From an uncultured Collinsella sp. (GTDB lineage Bacteria > Actinomycetota > Coriobacteriia > Coriobacteriales > Coriobacteriaceae): a stretch of 64,000 nucleotides of DNA. The notes beneath the pieces were generated by a model. It was not told the DNA's origin and ran no database searches. It saw only the letters and a program-made list of their open reading frames with translations. Of this stretch, positions 9,084 to 18,236 are shown piece by piece. Where the stretch lies: positions 26,157 to 90,156 of the forward strand of contig UQIV01000006.1 in the NCBI GenBank assembly GCA_900541205.1. Reading direction: 5' to 3'. Every line of letters starts with the position of its first letter. The first letter of the stretch is position 1. Made by a program: the position numbers and the translations under genes.

Positions 9084-9923
9084 TTAGTGCTCTTGCGGCA
9101 GGCGCTTCTTGCCCTTGCGGGCGCGGTTCTTAAAGTTCTCGACGGCCTCTTCCATGCCCAGGGGTACATAGGTGAGCTCGTCGAGGTTTTCGGGCAGGTA
9201 GCAGGCAAGGCTTTGCTCCTGCGCGTGGCCCGCCGCGAGCTGTTCATCGCTAGGCCGCGCGCCGGGTGTGGCGCAAATGCCATAGACGACGGCACCCATC
9301 TCGCGCGTGCGGCATTCATATTCGGTCTCGGGATGCTCGGGATGGTCGCGGCGGACGTTGTCGCTTACCCAAAGCGTGTCGTAGCCTGCCGCGGCAAACT
9401 GCCCCAGGGCGTAGTCGCGCAATGGCTTGCTGTCGGTGCGCAACGTGACGGTAGCGCCGGCTGAAAAGAGCGGGCGGTAGAGCATCAGATGGCCGACATG
9501 GACGAGTCGTTTTTTGGCGTACTTGGCCTTGGGCTGCGGCGTGGGAAAGTTAATGGTGATGGCATCGAGCTCGCCTGTGGCAAACAGCTGCGGCAGCGAT
9601 GCGGCGCCTCGGGGCAGGACGAGTGCGTTGGCCAGTTCCTGCTCGCAGATTTTCTGCGCGGCATAGGCGATGCAGATGGGCTCCTGGTCCATGCCGATAA
9701 AGAGGGTGTTTGGCTCGTGGGCCGCGCGCTCTACAAGGTACGTTCCCTTGCCACAACCGAGATCCAGGTGAAGATGTTCGAAAGGCTTGCTGCCAACTGG
9801 CGCACAGGCCTTGCGCCAATCTCCGGCATAGATTTCGGGGTTCGTCTCAATCGCATCGGCGTAGCGCTCCAGGCGCTCCTCGAGCACAAAGTTCTTAGGC
9901 GTGCGAACGTGGACGGCTCCCAT
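9084..9923 (-). CDS. trmB: TrmB-family tRNA (guanine-N7) methyltransferase
   Basis: A 279-residue Rossmann methyltransferase. Motif I DLGCGKGTYLVERA is followed by an acidic motif II (IGMDQEP), as in TrmB, which makes m7G46 in tRNA. The family's active-site segment, usually FPDPWPKxRHxKRR, reads NFPTPQPKAKYAKKRL here, so the conserved Asp and Trp are replaced. The C-terminus is longer than in E. coli TrmB. The assignment to the family is good; activity on G46 is less certain because of the altered motif. The start has AAGGAG seven bases upstream. The next gene on the same strand (10042-10914) is also a methyltransferase. Confidence 0.78.
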   Translation of the reverse strand: MGAVHVRTPKNFVLEERLERYADAIETNPEIYAGDWRKACAPVGSKPFEHLHLDLGCGKGTYLVERAAHEPNTLFIGMDQEPICIAYAAQKICEQELANALVLPRGAASLPQLFATGELDAITINFPTPQPKAKYAKKRLVHVGHLMLYRPLFSAGATVTLRTDSKPLRDYALGQFAAAGYDTLWVSDNVRRDHPEHPETEYECRTREMGAVVYGICATPGARPSDEQLAAGHAQEQSLACYLPENLDELTYVPLGMEEAVENFKNRARKGKKRLPQEH

Positions 9924-10041
9924 GAGGCTCCTTGGTCATAAGTGTGGAACGCATAGCCGCGCGTTCCGTCAATGGGTTGAAAAGGGGTGGGCATAGTTTG
10001 CCTGAAAGATGCGGTGCGGCTCGACGGCGAGTCGTCGGTGC

Positions 10042-10914
10042 CTACAGGCGCTTGAGAATCACATAGCGGTTGAGCTCGCCGCTACGACCGTCGGCATGGA
10101 AGCGCTCAAGCTCGCGCACGGGGACCTCGCCGCTCTTGTAGAACGTACGCACGCCGCGCACCAGGTCGGTGATCTGCTGATCGTCAAAGTGATGGCAATA
10201 GCGGTAGGCGTGGCGGTCGTTTTGCCAGCCAATGAGGTGGTCGCCGGCCTCAAACTGCGCGGAGTCGTAGCCCTCAAACGGCGGGGTGAGCTCGGCGCGG
10301 GCTTCGGCGCGAACGGCCTTGCGCGCCATGCGCTCGTCATTCATAAACTCCCAAAAGCTGATGGCGATGATGCCGCCCGGGCGTGTCTGGCGCACCAGGG
10401 CGTCGAGCACGCGTACGCGGTACTCGCACGACGGCACGTGGTGCATAAAGCCAAAGCAGACCGAGATGTCGGCGAGCGGGGCATCGAAAAGCACATCGGG
10501 CGTCTCGGCGGGATTGAGTTTCATGAGGGCATCGAGCACATCGAGCTCCTGGAAGTGCAGGTTGGGAATGCGCAGGGCGTGACCACGCGCATCGATGGCC
10601 AGGTCTTGGCACGAGTCGACACCATAGAACTCAAACGGGCAGCTGGCATCCGCCGAGGGGTTTGCGCCGTCGACGCCCTTGGCGGCAAGTGCGCCGCCGG
10701 CGGCAAAGTTCTCGAATCGCATATTGCCGCAGGCAAGATCGAAGACGCGGACGGGATGCTCGATCGTGGCGACGTCGAGCTGTTCGAGTGCGATGTCCAT
10801 GGTGCGCGCCCAGCCGGGCCACGGGGCTTGGCGCGTATCGGAAAAGGAGGCGGAGTGCTCGCGATAGAACGTGTTATTGAGCTGGATGAGCGATGAGGCG
10901 AAATCGCGGTTCAC
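10042..10914 (-). CDS. Trm9-like SAM-dependent methyltransferase
   Basis: A class I methyltransferase with the N-terminal segment NNTFYREHSASFSDTR followed by PWPGW, which strongly resembles the start of Trm9/ALKBH8-type tRNA wobble-uridine methyltransferases. Motif I is VFDLACGNMRFENF and the post-I region is DVLDA; CFGFMHHVP and RPGGIIAISFWEF complete the fold. I start it at the GTG at 10912-10914 (290 residues) because GGAGGGAG lies just upstream. An in-frame ATG at 10962 would add 16 residues but has no ribosome site. Elp3, which makes the cm5U that Trm9 methylates in eukaryotes, is encoded 2 kb away on the other strand. Confidence 0.72.
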   Translation of the reverse strand: MNRDFASSLIQLNNTFYREHSASFSDTRQAPWPGWARTMDIALEQLDVATIEHPVRVFDLACGNMRFENFAAGGALAAKGVDGANPSADASCPFEFYGVDSCQDLAIDARGHALRIPNLHFQELDVLDALMKLNPAETPDVLFDAPLADISVCFGFMHHVPSCEYRVRVLDALVRQTRPGGIIAISFWEFMNDERMARKAVRAEARAELTPPFEGYDSAQFEAGDHLIGWQNDRHAYRYCHHFDDQQITDLVRGVRTFYKSGEVPVRELERFHADGRSGELNRYVILKRL

Positions 10915-11181
10915 GGCGCGGAACTCCCTCCGTTGGCGGTGCGAAACAAACAGTACGACCATACTACCGTTAACGCCGCAACGGGGACAACCGAGCTACG
11001 GGTCATTGCTTTGTTTGGACACATTTCCGCAGCTCATATGCACCCGCAACCGCCGGTTGTCAAAAATCTCACTAGAATAGGTGGCATGCTTTTGGCGGTG
11101 GCGGATAGATTTTTAACTGTGCAAGGCGCCTTAAGAACAAAAACGGTCCGGCGGCACGGCTGGCATCACATAGGAGGAACC

Positions 11182-11904
11182 ATGAATGTAGAAACTGCGC
11201 AGCGGCTCGCCGACCTTCGTCGCAGCAAGGGTTTTAGCCAAGAAGGGCTGGCGCGAAAGCTGGGGCTGTCGCGCCAGGCAGTCAGTAAATGGGAGCGCGC
11301 GGAGAGCTCGCCCGATACCGAGAACCTGATCTCACTCGCCAAACTCTATGGCGTGAGCCTAGACGAGCTGCTCAATCCGAGCGACGAGATCGAGGACGAT
11401 ATCGAGTTTGAGAACGAGGACCGCGCCCGTCAGCGCGAGGCCGAGGCGGCAGAGCGTGCTCGCACCCATGAGGCGGCGGCGCGCGCTACCGAGGCGGCAA
11501 CGCAGGCGAGTGATGCTGCGGCCAAGGCGGCGCAAGCGGCAAGCTGGAGTGCGCAGGCCGCCAATGCCGCTACGGCGCAGGCGACGAGTGGCACTGCGGT
11601 TGGCTCGACTCCGGTGAAGGGCCCGTTCCAGTCGTTCCCGTATTGGGCCGTGTGTTGGCTACTGTTCTTTTTACTGATGTTCCTGGTTGGTGCCAGCCCC
11701 TTTCCCGCACTGATCTTCTTTACGATTCCTATCTATCACTGGGTGGCACGTGCGCTTGATGGCGATTGGGCACGTGGGGATATCCAGGTTGGTCCGGTGC
11801 CGGCGGTCGCTAGGACTAAGGGGGAGGACGTTTCCACTGCGGTTGACGCTGGCATGGCTGCCGCGGCCACCGCTGAGCCGAGTGCCAAAGAGGGTGATGA
11901 ATGA
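11182..11904 (+). CDS. XRE-family transcriptional regulator with membrane-anchored C-terminus
   Basis: A 240-residue protein. A helix-turn-helix of the Cro/CI type fills residues 4-60 (RLADLRRSKGFSQ, ARKLGLSRQAVSKWE, LAKLYGVSLDELL). An acidic and Ala-rich linker (about 68-145, probably helical) follows, then a hydrophobic hairpin near 155-195 (YWAVCWLLFFLLMFLVG and FPALIFFTIPIYHW), so it is probably tethered to the membrane. The start follows AGGAGGAACC. Its stop overlaps the start of the DUF4097 gene by four bases (ATGA), and it probably regulates that two-gene operon in response to an envelope signal; the signal is unknown. Confidence 0.85.
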   Translation: MNVETAQRLADLRRSKGFSQEGLARKLGLSRQAVSKWERAESSPDTENLISLAKLYGVSLDELLNPSDEIEDDIEFENEDRARQREAEAAERARTHEAAARATEAATQASDAAAKAAQAASWSAQAANAATAQATSGTAVGSTPVKGPFQSFPYWAVCWLLFFLLMFLVGASPFPALIFFTIPIYHWVARALDGDWARGDIQVGPVPAVARTKGEDVSTAVDAGMAAAATAEPSAKEGDE

Positions 11905-12800
11905 TGAAGCTTTCGCATGAATCCAAGGTACGCTTGGGCGTTGGCATCGGAGCGTTCGTGCTCATCATCGGACTTGTCTTTGGCATTTCGCGGACATTGA
12001 TTCATTTTGATGGTCCGTGGGATCTCGACGATGTTGTATCCGGCTTGTCTGGTATGGACGATGCGCTTGACGAGGACGATCTTTTGGATAGCGGTAACTA
12101 TTCCGCTCGGCCTCAACAGCTTTCGAGCGAAACGTTTGATGCCGACGCGTTCACATCGCTTGATTTGGACGTGACGTCGGGCACGGTCGAGGTCAAACAC
12201 GTCTCCGGCGGGCCAGTGCGCGTAATTGAAAGCGGTCGCGTGGCAACGGGGACCGTTGCCTTCGATGCGGCAACCCAGAACCTGGCCGAAATCAAGGGTT
12301 CTACGCTCAAGATTCGCCAGTTCGATTGCGATGACGAGCGCGCCATTGACCGCACGGTTATCGTCGAACTGCCGCGCGATGTTGCCGATAACATGGTGGG
12401 CATCACAGCGAATGTGGGATCGGGTGATCTGACGGTCGCGGGCATTGCGTGTCATGACCTCAACCTGACTTTGGACTCTGGAGACGTTGAGTTTACGGGC
12501 ACCGTGACCGATACCCTGAATGCCGAGGTCGGTTCGGGCGATGTGACGTTCGAGCTCTACCAGGCCCCCGCGAAGTCGATGGACGTGAGTGTGGGCTCGG
12601 GCGATGTGGAGATGACGGTTCCGAACTCGACGGGCTTTAAGGCGAGCCTCACCTTGGGCAGCGGCGACTTCGAGAGCGATTTCCTTCCGCTTGGCTACGA
12701 CGGCGAGACCATTTTGAATCTTGAATTCGATAACGGCGATAAGTCTGCTACGTATCGTTTTGAGGTCGGTTCGGGCGACATGTCGTTTGATCCGGAGTGA
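11901..12800 (+). CDS. DUF4097 family membrane-anchored beta-repeat protein
   Basis: A 299-residue protein with one N-terminal transmembrane segment (LGVGIGAFVLIIGLVFGI, about 11-28). A long extracytoplasmic domain follows, made of repeated short beta units with the recurring SGDVEF / GSGDVTF / GSGDVEM / GSGDFES / GSGDMSF pattern, typical of DUF4097 right-handed beta folds. Proteins of this family often sit beside PspC-like or HTH membrane sensors and are thought to act in envelope stress. Translation is coupled to the XRE gene through an ATGA overlap. No enzymatic motif is seen. Confidence 0.82.
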   Translation: MMKLSHESKVRLGVGIGAFVLIIGLVFGISRTLIHFDGPWDLDDVVSGLSGMDDALDEDDLLDSGNYSARPQQLSSETFDADAFTSLDLDVTSGTVEVKHVSGGPVRVIESGRVATGTVAFDAATQNLAEIKGSTLKIRQFDCDDERAIDRTVIVELPRDVADNMVGITANVGSGDLTVAGIACHDLNLTLDSGDVEFTGTVTDTLNAEVGSGDVTFELYQAPAKSMDVSVGSGDVEMTVPNSTGFKASLTLGSGDFESDFLPLGYDGETILNLEFDNGDKSATYRFEVGSGDMSFDPE

Positions 12801-12846
12801 TATGCGGTTTTCGGAGATCGGTACATATAGGCATGCTCTTTGATGG

Positions 12847-12884
12847 AGGCGCCGGAGCCGTGACGGGCTTCGGCGCCTTTGCCT
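12847..12884 (+). terminator. Intrinsic terminator after the XRE-DUF4097 operon
   Basis: AGGCGCCGGAGCC (12847-12859) pairs with GGCTTCGGCGCCT (12866-12878), 13 pairs including one G-T, six-base loop, followed by a T-rich run (TTTGCCTTT region). It lies between DUF4097 and elp3. Confidence 0.75.
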
Positions 12885-12897
12885 TTACAATGGGGAC

Positions 12898-14805
12898 ATG
12901 GAACAGATTATCTTGAACATACTCGAGGCTCTGCGTCACGGCGAGACCGTGGACGACAAGGCGCTCGTCAAACTGATACATGCCGAGGCGCGCCGTGAGG
13001 GTGCCGACAAACGCGATTTGGCCAAGCGCCGTCTGCTGCCGTTCTACCAGCGGGTTAAACGTGAGGAGCCGGCTCGGTGGGCTGCGTGGAATGTCGATGC
13101 CGATCTGGAACGCCAACTGCTGCAGGTGCTACGCATGAAGCCGCGCCGCACGGCTTCGGGCGTAGCGACCATTACCGTCATCACCAAGCCCTGGCCGTGC
13201 TCGGGCGATTGCCTGTTTTGCCCCAATGATCTGCGCATGCCTAAGAGCTATCTGCACGCCGAGCCGGCGTGCGCCCGTGCAGAGCAAAACTGCTTCGATC
13301 CGTATCTGCAGGTGAGTGCTCGTTTGACGGCGCTTTCGCAGATGGGTCATGCGACCGATAAGATCGAGCTCATTGTGCTCGGCGGTACCTGGAGCGACTA
13401 TCCGCAAGGGTATCAAACGTGGTTTATGTCGGAGCTTTTCCGTGCGCTCAATGACGATGCCGTCGCCGGCGTGGCAGCAAACCCCATGTTGGCGCGTCCG
13501 GGCATCAGCCGTGCCGAGGCGGGGCGCCTGCTCGATGACGCTCCCGCCGATGCCCTGCCGCCGGCGGTAACAGAGCGCCGCGAGCGCTATCGGGCCGCCG
13601 GCATTGCGACAGACGAGGTCGAGCTTGCTGCCGGCGTTGCCGACGACCAGGGGCGTGTGGATGCTGCCGTGGGCGGCTACAACCGTGCGGTGAGTCGTCT
13701 GTACGGCCCTGGTACGCCGTGGGGCGAGGTTGCCGAGTGGCAGACGGCAACGATGGAGGAGCTTGAGCGTCAGCAGCGCATCAATGAGACGGCGAAGCAT
13801 CGCGTGGTGGGGCTCGTTATCGAGACGCGCCCCGATGCTGTAACGCCGCAGGCCCTCACGCTTATCCGCCGCCTGGGTTGCACCAAGATCCAGATGGGTA
13901 TCCAGAGTCTCGACCAGCACCTGCTCGATATCAACGAGCGTCGCATTTCGGTGGCGCAGATCGAGCGGGCGTTTTCGCTTGCACGCCTGTTTGGCTTTAA
14001 GATCCACGCGCATTTTATGCTTAACTTGCTGGGCGCCACGCCCGAGGGGGACAAGCGCGACTACGAGTGCTTTATGACCGAGGGGGCCTTTATGCCTGAC
14101 GAGGTCAAGGTCTACCCGTGTGCGCTCATCGAGGGCTCGCGTCTGGTGGGCTGCTATGAGCGTGGCGAGTGGCGTCCCTATACCGAGGAAGAGCTGCTCG
14201 ATGTATTGGCCGACGACATCGTGGTGACGCCGGCGTTCTGCCGCATTAGTCGCATGATCCGCGACTTTAGTTCCGACGACATTATGGTGGGCAACAAGAA
14301 GCCCAACCTACGTCAGCTCGTCGAGAACCGCCTGGCGGCTCGGGGTGACGGTGCGACGGTGCGCGAGATTCGCTATCGCGAGATCAGTACGGCGGGTGCC
14401 GACTTGGATGAGCTATCTCTTGATGAGGAAGTGGCGTACGAGACGCCGGTGACGCACGAGCGCTTTTTGCAGTGGGTGACGCCGCAGGGCAAGATCGCGG
14501 GCTTTTTGCGGTTGTCGCTGCCCGACCATTCGTTTGTTGCCGCGCATGCGGACGAGTTGCCGACGATGCCGGACGAGGCGATGATTCGCGAGGTGCACGT
14601 GTATGGCATGGCGGCGCGCGTTGGTGATCAGGGCCAGGCGGCCCAGCACCATGGACTGGGTCGGTCGCTGGTGGAGCGTGCGTGCCATATTGCTCGGGAC
14701 GCGGGCTATACGCACATCAACGTGATCAGCGCGATCGGTACGCGCGAGTACTATCGCCATTTGGGTTTTTACGACCATGGACTCTATCTGCAAAAGGAGC
14801 TCTAG
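12898..14805 (+). CDS. elp3: Bacterial Elp3: radical SAM/GNAT tRNA U34 carboxymethylating enzyme
   Basis: A 635-residue Elp3. An N-terminal tRNA-binding helical region (about 1-90, many basic residues) leads to the radical SAM cluster C101-x3-C105-x2-C108 in KPWPCSGDCLFCPND. Conserved IVLGGTWSDYP, ETRPD, KIQMGIQSLD and HFMLNLLGATPEGD follow, then a C-terminal GNAT acetyltransferase domain (about 490-635: VHVYGMAAR, QHHGLGRSLV, YYRHLGFYDHG). Elp3 uses SAM radical chemistry and acetyl-CoA to add a carboxymethyl group at C5 of wobble uridine in tRNA. There are no Elp1/2/4-6 partners nearby, as in other bacteria. The start ATG has a weak upstream site (TGGGGAC). It is directly abutted by the next gene. 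Confidence 0.9.
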   Translation: MEQIILNILEALRHGETVDDKALVKLIHAEARREGADKRDLAKRRLLPFYQRVKREEPARWAAWNVDADLERQLLQVLRMKPRRTASGVATITVITKPWPCSGDCLFCPNDLRMPKSYLHAEPACARAEQNCFDPYLQVSARLTALSQMGHATDKIELIVLGGTWSDYPQGYQTWFMSELFRALNDDAVAGVAANPMLARPGISRAEAGRLLDDAPADALPPAVTERRERYRAAGIATDEVELAAGVADDQGRVDAAVGGYNRAVSRLYGPGTPWGEVAEWQTATMEELERQQRINETAKHRVVGLVIETRPDAVTPQALTLIRRLGCTKIQMGIQSLDQHLLDINERRISVAQIERAFSLARLFGFKIHAHFMLNLLGATPEGDKRDYECFMTEGAFMPDEVKVYPCALIEGSRLVGCYERGEWRPYTEEELLDVLADDIVVTPAFCRISRMIRDFSSDDIMVGNKKPNLRQLVENRLAARGDGATVREIRYREISTAGADLDELSLDEEVAYETPVTHERFLQWVTPQGKIAGFLRLSLPDHSFVAAHADELPTMPDEAMIREVHVYGMAARVGDQGQAAQHHGLGRSLVERACHIARDAGYTHINVISAIGTREYYRHLGFYDHGLYLQKEL

Positions 14806-15684
14806 ATGAACAAGCCGAGTGTTTCTGCTGGCGTCGTTGCCGGCGTTGCTCTGGGAGCCGCGGCGCTTGGTGCGGCCGCCGTCGCTGTTCGTGCTGCCTG
14901 TCTGCAGGTTGCGCGAACCCGCAATGGGTTGGCGCGTGTGAAACGCTTGCACGATGAGGGCGGAGACGAAGTCCGCGTATTGGTGCAAGGTGGGGTCTAC
15001 CAAAGCGCGAGTTACGTTGGCGAGCGTTGGGCCGAGCCGGTCTTTGCGTACTATCGTGCGTTTGATGACGTGTTTGAGGCCGAGGATACGATGCGCGACG
15101 CTTGTGGTCACGGTATCAACCGTATGCTGATGCTGGGCGGCGGCGGGTTTGCCTATCCTAAATTCGCCCTGATGTCGCACGAGGGCTTGCGCATGGACGT
15201 CATCGAGTATGACGGAGAGATTACGCGCCTGGCGCGCCGCTGGTTCTACCTAGACGAGCTGGAGCGCGCGGCGGGCGACCGCCTGCGGGTGATTACCGCT
15301 GAGGCTCGCTCGTATCTGGGCGTGACGAGTGTGGGTCATCGTCGCTACGACGTGGTCGTGAGCGATTGCTTTGGCGGTGCCGAGCCCGTACGCGAGCTGG
15401 CGACGGTTGAGGCGTTGCGTTTGGTGCGGGGCAGCCTAAATGTCGGCGGCGTCTACGTGGCCAATATCGTGAGCGCAAGCGAGGGGGGCGATGTGACGTT
15501 CCTGCGCGATTGCACAGCCACGGCACTCGAGGTATTCGCCCACGCCTGGGTGGTCCCATGTGGCGATGCGAAGTTCGGCGGCGAGGAAAACTATCTGCTC
15601 ATCGCCAGCGACGGCGACTATGTCTTTGCCGAAGCCGTGCCCTTCGACACCGACTTCCTCGGCACCGTCCTTCACGACAAATAA
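14806..15684 (+). CDS. Spermidine-synthase-like protein with N-terminal membrane anchor
   Basis: A 292-residue protein whose ATG follows the elp3 stop without a gap, so it is translationally coupled. Residues 8-32 form a hydrophobic Ala/Val-rich segment, either an anchor or an uncleaved signal. The rest is a Rossmann methyltransferase-like fold of the spermidine synthase type: MLMLGGGGFAYPKF for the cofactor loop, MDVIEYDGEITRLAR, and DVVVSDCFGG where true aminopropyltransferases have DSTDP or DxxDP. The catalytic aspartates of spermidine synthase are not all recognisable, so a polyamine product is doubtful. The link to elp3 suggests a conserved neighbourhood rather than a shown pathway. Confidence 0.75.
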   Translation: MNKPSVSAGVVAGVALGAAALGAAAVAVRAACLQVARTRNGLARVKRLHDEGGDEVRVLVQGGVYQSASYVGERWAEPVFAYYRAFDDVFEAEDTMRDACGHGINRMLMLGGGGFAYPKFALMSHEGLRMDVIEYDGEITRLARRWFYLDELERAAGDRLRVITAEARSYLGVTSVGHRRYDVVVSDCFGGAEPVRELATVEALRLVRGSLNVGGVYVANIVSASEGGDVTFLRDCTATALEVFAHAWVVPCGDAKFGGEENYLLIASDGDYVFAEAVPFDTDFLGTVLHDK

Positions 15685-15710
15685 GTCTCCCCGTCCCAAA
15701 AAGACTGGTC

Positions 15711-18155
15711 TTATGCGTGGTCGCGCCAGTCGAGAACGCGCTGCTTCATGCCCTCTATGTCGAGCACGCCTTCGGCAAAGCCCTTGCGCACGAGCTCTTC
15801 GGGAACAAACTCGTCGTAGCGATCAAAATAAGGCACCTCGCCGGGATAGACGAGCTCGATGGGATCGAAGTCCTTCTCGGCCTCGGCGGCGAGCACCTCA
15901 AAGAATGTCTTCTCGTCGGCCTTCATCTTAAACTGCATAAAGTACGGGCGTGACGGGTCGAGTCCGCGAAGGCCCAACTCAGCGACGCATTTGATTTTAA
16001 GCATGCGCTCGAGTGCTAGGAAGGCGTAGCTGCCCAACCAGGGGAAGAGCACCCAGGTGTCGCCACCCAGGTTGATGAGCGGCTTAGTTCCCGCGCCCGA
16101 AATCTCGGCCGTATGACGAGCTTGCGCCAAGCGAGCCCGTGCGTTACCCATGAGGTACGGATATGTCGCGTGCTCGTTGAGCGTCTTGCGCATGCGCTCG
16201 AGTACGTGTGTATTGATGTCGCCGGGGCAGTCGCCAAAGTAGGCCGGCACCCGGCCCTTGACCTGCGTGGCAAAGACGGTGTGGCGCTTCCAGTCCACTT
16301 CCTCGACAATCCAGCAGTGTCCGGCGATGGCGATGCGCTCACCGGGCGGTGGCGGATTGACGATCGTGCCCAATTCGGCCGACTCGCTACGAACGGTGAA
16401 CTCCTCGTTTTCCTGGAATACGGCGTAGAACTTAAAGTTGTTAATGATGCGCTCGCCCGCGAGACCCACGATGAGCCCGCCACCTTCGGTGACCTGGATA
16501 TGGTCGATCTTAATGAGGTGACGTAGCAGCACACGGTAATCGTCTGCCGAGACACGGTGGAAATAGCTGAGCGTGAGCACGCGCTGGGCAAGTTCGGCCG
16601 GCGTGAGCTCGCCGGTGCTGACGAGGGTCGACATAGTCTGGTGATAGAGCAGGCTGTAGGGGAGTCGATCGAGCTCGGGCGGCTCGACCCACTTTTCCTC
16701 GCGATAGAGTTGTACGAGCGCGATACCCTGCAGGAGCTTCCACGGAATGGTTTCGGGCATCATCGTGCGCGGCTCGGGTTCCTCCTCGCGCATGACAAAC
16801 CACATCTCGGGCGGAAGATCGCGGCGTCCCGTGCGGCCCATTCGCTGCAAAAAGGAGCTGACGGTAAACGGCGCGTCGATCTGGAAGGCGCGCTCCAGGC
16901 GGCCGATATCGATACCGAGCTCCAGCGTAGAGGTGGTGACGGTTGTCTGCGCCTGCTCCTCGTCGCGCATGAGCTCCTCGGCCGTCTCGCGCAGCGATGC
17001 CGAAAGGTTGCCGTGGTGGATGAGAAAGCGGTCGGGCTCGTGTCGACTTTCGCAGTAGCTGCGCAGCATGGAGCACACGGCCTCTGCCTCCTCGCGCGAG
17101 TTGGCAAAGACCAGGCACTTGCGGCCGCGCGTATGCTCAAAGATATAGCCCATACCGGGGTCGGCGTTGTCGGGCGCCGTGTCGGTGGGGTTGAGCAATG
17201 CCTGTTCGGGTGCTCGGGGGATGTCGACTTCGCCCTCGGGGGCCGAGGAAGTTCGGCGGTCCTTGGGAGCGGCCTTGCCCCGTGCCCGCTCACGACGTTG
17301 ACGGCATTCCTCTTGTGTGAGTTGTCCGCTGTGACGCACGTCTTGGGTGCCGGAGGGCAGTGCCACGGGTGTCGCTGCCTCAATGCGCTCGCACGCAAGC
17401 ACTTCGGCCTCTTGAGGACCCATGCTCTCGAATCCTCGCTGCTGCGCCTGAGGACCCGAGTTGTAGAAGTGTTCCATAGAGATGCGCCACACGCGTCGCG
17501 GTTCCTCAAAGCGGGGGATAACGCAGTCGCGTCCCGTTCCCTGCGAGAGAAAGGCGCCCGTGCGCTCGGGGTCGCCGATGGTGGCCGAAAGGCCAATGCG
17601 GCGAGGCTGCACGCCGGCCATGCGCGAGAGTCGCTCGATAAGGCAGAGCGTTTGCCCGCCACGATCGCCGCGCATGAGCGAGTGGACCTCATCGATGACC
17701 ACATAGCGCAGGTCGCAAAACATGCGCGGGATCGCCATATGCTTATGGATTAAGAGCGCTTCGAGTGACTCGGGCGTAATCTGCAAGATGCCGCTCGGTT
17801 TTTTAATGAGCTTAGCCTTGTGCGACTGCGAGACATCGCCGTGCCAGTGCCAGACAGGGATGTCGGCCTCTTCGCAGAGGTCGTTGAGGCGGACGAACTG
17901 ATCATTGATGAGCGCTTTGAGGGGGCCGATGTAGAGGGCGCCCACGCTCGCGGGCGGGTTCTCCCAAAACTCGGTCAGGATGGGAAAGAAGGCCGCTTCG
18001 GTTTTGCCGGAAGCCGTGGATGCCGTTAGGAGCACATTGTCTTGTGTGTTAAAGATGGCATCTGCCGCCGCAACCTGAATGGAGCGCAGACTCTCCCAAT
18101 CGTGGGAGTAGATGAAGTCTTGGATAAACGGGGCGTAGCGGTCAAAGGCGTTCAT
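15711..18155 (-). CDS. Lhr/BrxHI-like DEAD/DEAH-box helicase
   Basis: An 814-residue superfamily 2 helicase of the Lhr type. Motifs are RSIQVAAADAI (Q-like), Walker A STASGKTEA near 46-54, GPLKALINDQ (Ia), TPESLEALL (Ib), DEVHSL near 155-160, SATIG, and in the second lobe SREEAEAVC, TSTLELGIDIG and QRMGRTGRRD. A large winged-helix C-terminal region follows. The start is the ATG at 18153-18155 because AAAGGAGGTCCC precedes it; a longer in-frame reading to 18185 lacks a ribosome site. It lies 117 bases after a BrxD-like ATPase gene on the same strand, matching the brxD/brxHI pairing of type 2 BREX but without PglX, PglZ or PglW. Confidence 0.87.
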   Translation of the reverse strand: MNAFDRYAPFIQDFIYSHDWESLRSIQVAAADAIFNTQDNVLLTASTASGKTEAAFFPILTEFWENPPASVGALYIGPLKALINDQFVRLNDLCEEADIPVWHWHGDVSQSHKAKLIKKPSGILQITPESLEALLIHKHMAIPRMFCDLRYVVIDEVHSLMRGDRGGQTLCLIERLSRMAGVQPRRIGLSATIGDPERTGAFLSQGTGRDCVIPRFEEPRRVWRISMEHFYNSGPQAQQRGFESMGPQEAEVLACERIEAATPVALPSGTQDVRHSGQLTQEECRQRRERARGKAAPKDRRTSSAPEGEVDIPRAPEQALLNPTDTAPDNADPGMGYIFEHTRGRKCLVFANSREEAEAVCSMLRSYCESRHEPDRFLIHHGNLSASLRETAEELMRDEEQAQTTVTTSTLELGIDIGRLERAFQIDAPFTVSSFLQRMGRTGRRDLPPEMWFVMREEEPEPRTMMPETIPWKLLQGIALVQLYREEKWVEPPELDRLPYSLLYHQTMSTLVSTGELTPAELAQRVLTLSYFHRVSADDYRVLLRHLIKIDHIQVTEGGGLIVGLAGERIINNFKFYAVFQENEEFTVRSESAELGTIVNPPPPGERIAIAGHCWIVEEVDWKRHTVFATQVKGRVPAYFGDCPGDINTHVLERMRKTLNEHATYPYLMGNARARLAQARHTAEISGAGTKPLINLGGDTWVLFPWLGSYAFLALERMLKIKCVAELGLRGLDPSRPYFMQFKMKADEKTFFEVLAAEAEKDFDPIELVYPGEVPYFDRYDEFVPEELVRKGFAEGVLDIEGMKQRVLDWRDHA

Positions 18156-18236
18156 GGGACCTCCTTTCAAAAACGAATCTCTCAACGCGGTAGGCAGTGG
18201 CTTGCTGCATTAGTGCCTCGACGTTTGCCCAGATAA

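Noticed and set aside
16557..17753. A 398-codon plus-strand frame opposite the Lhr-like helicase
   Set aside because: It is antisense to clear helicase motifs and has no start signal.
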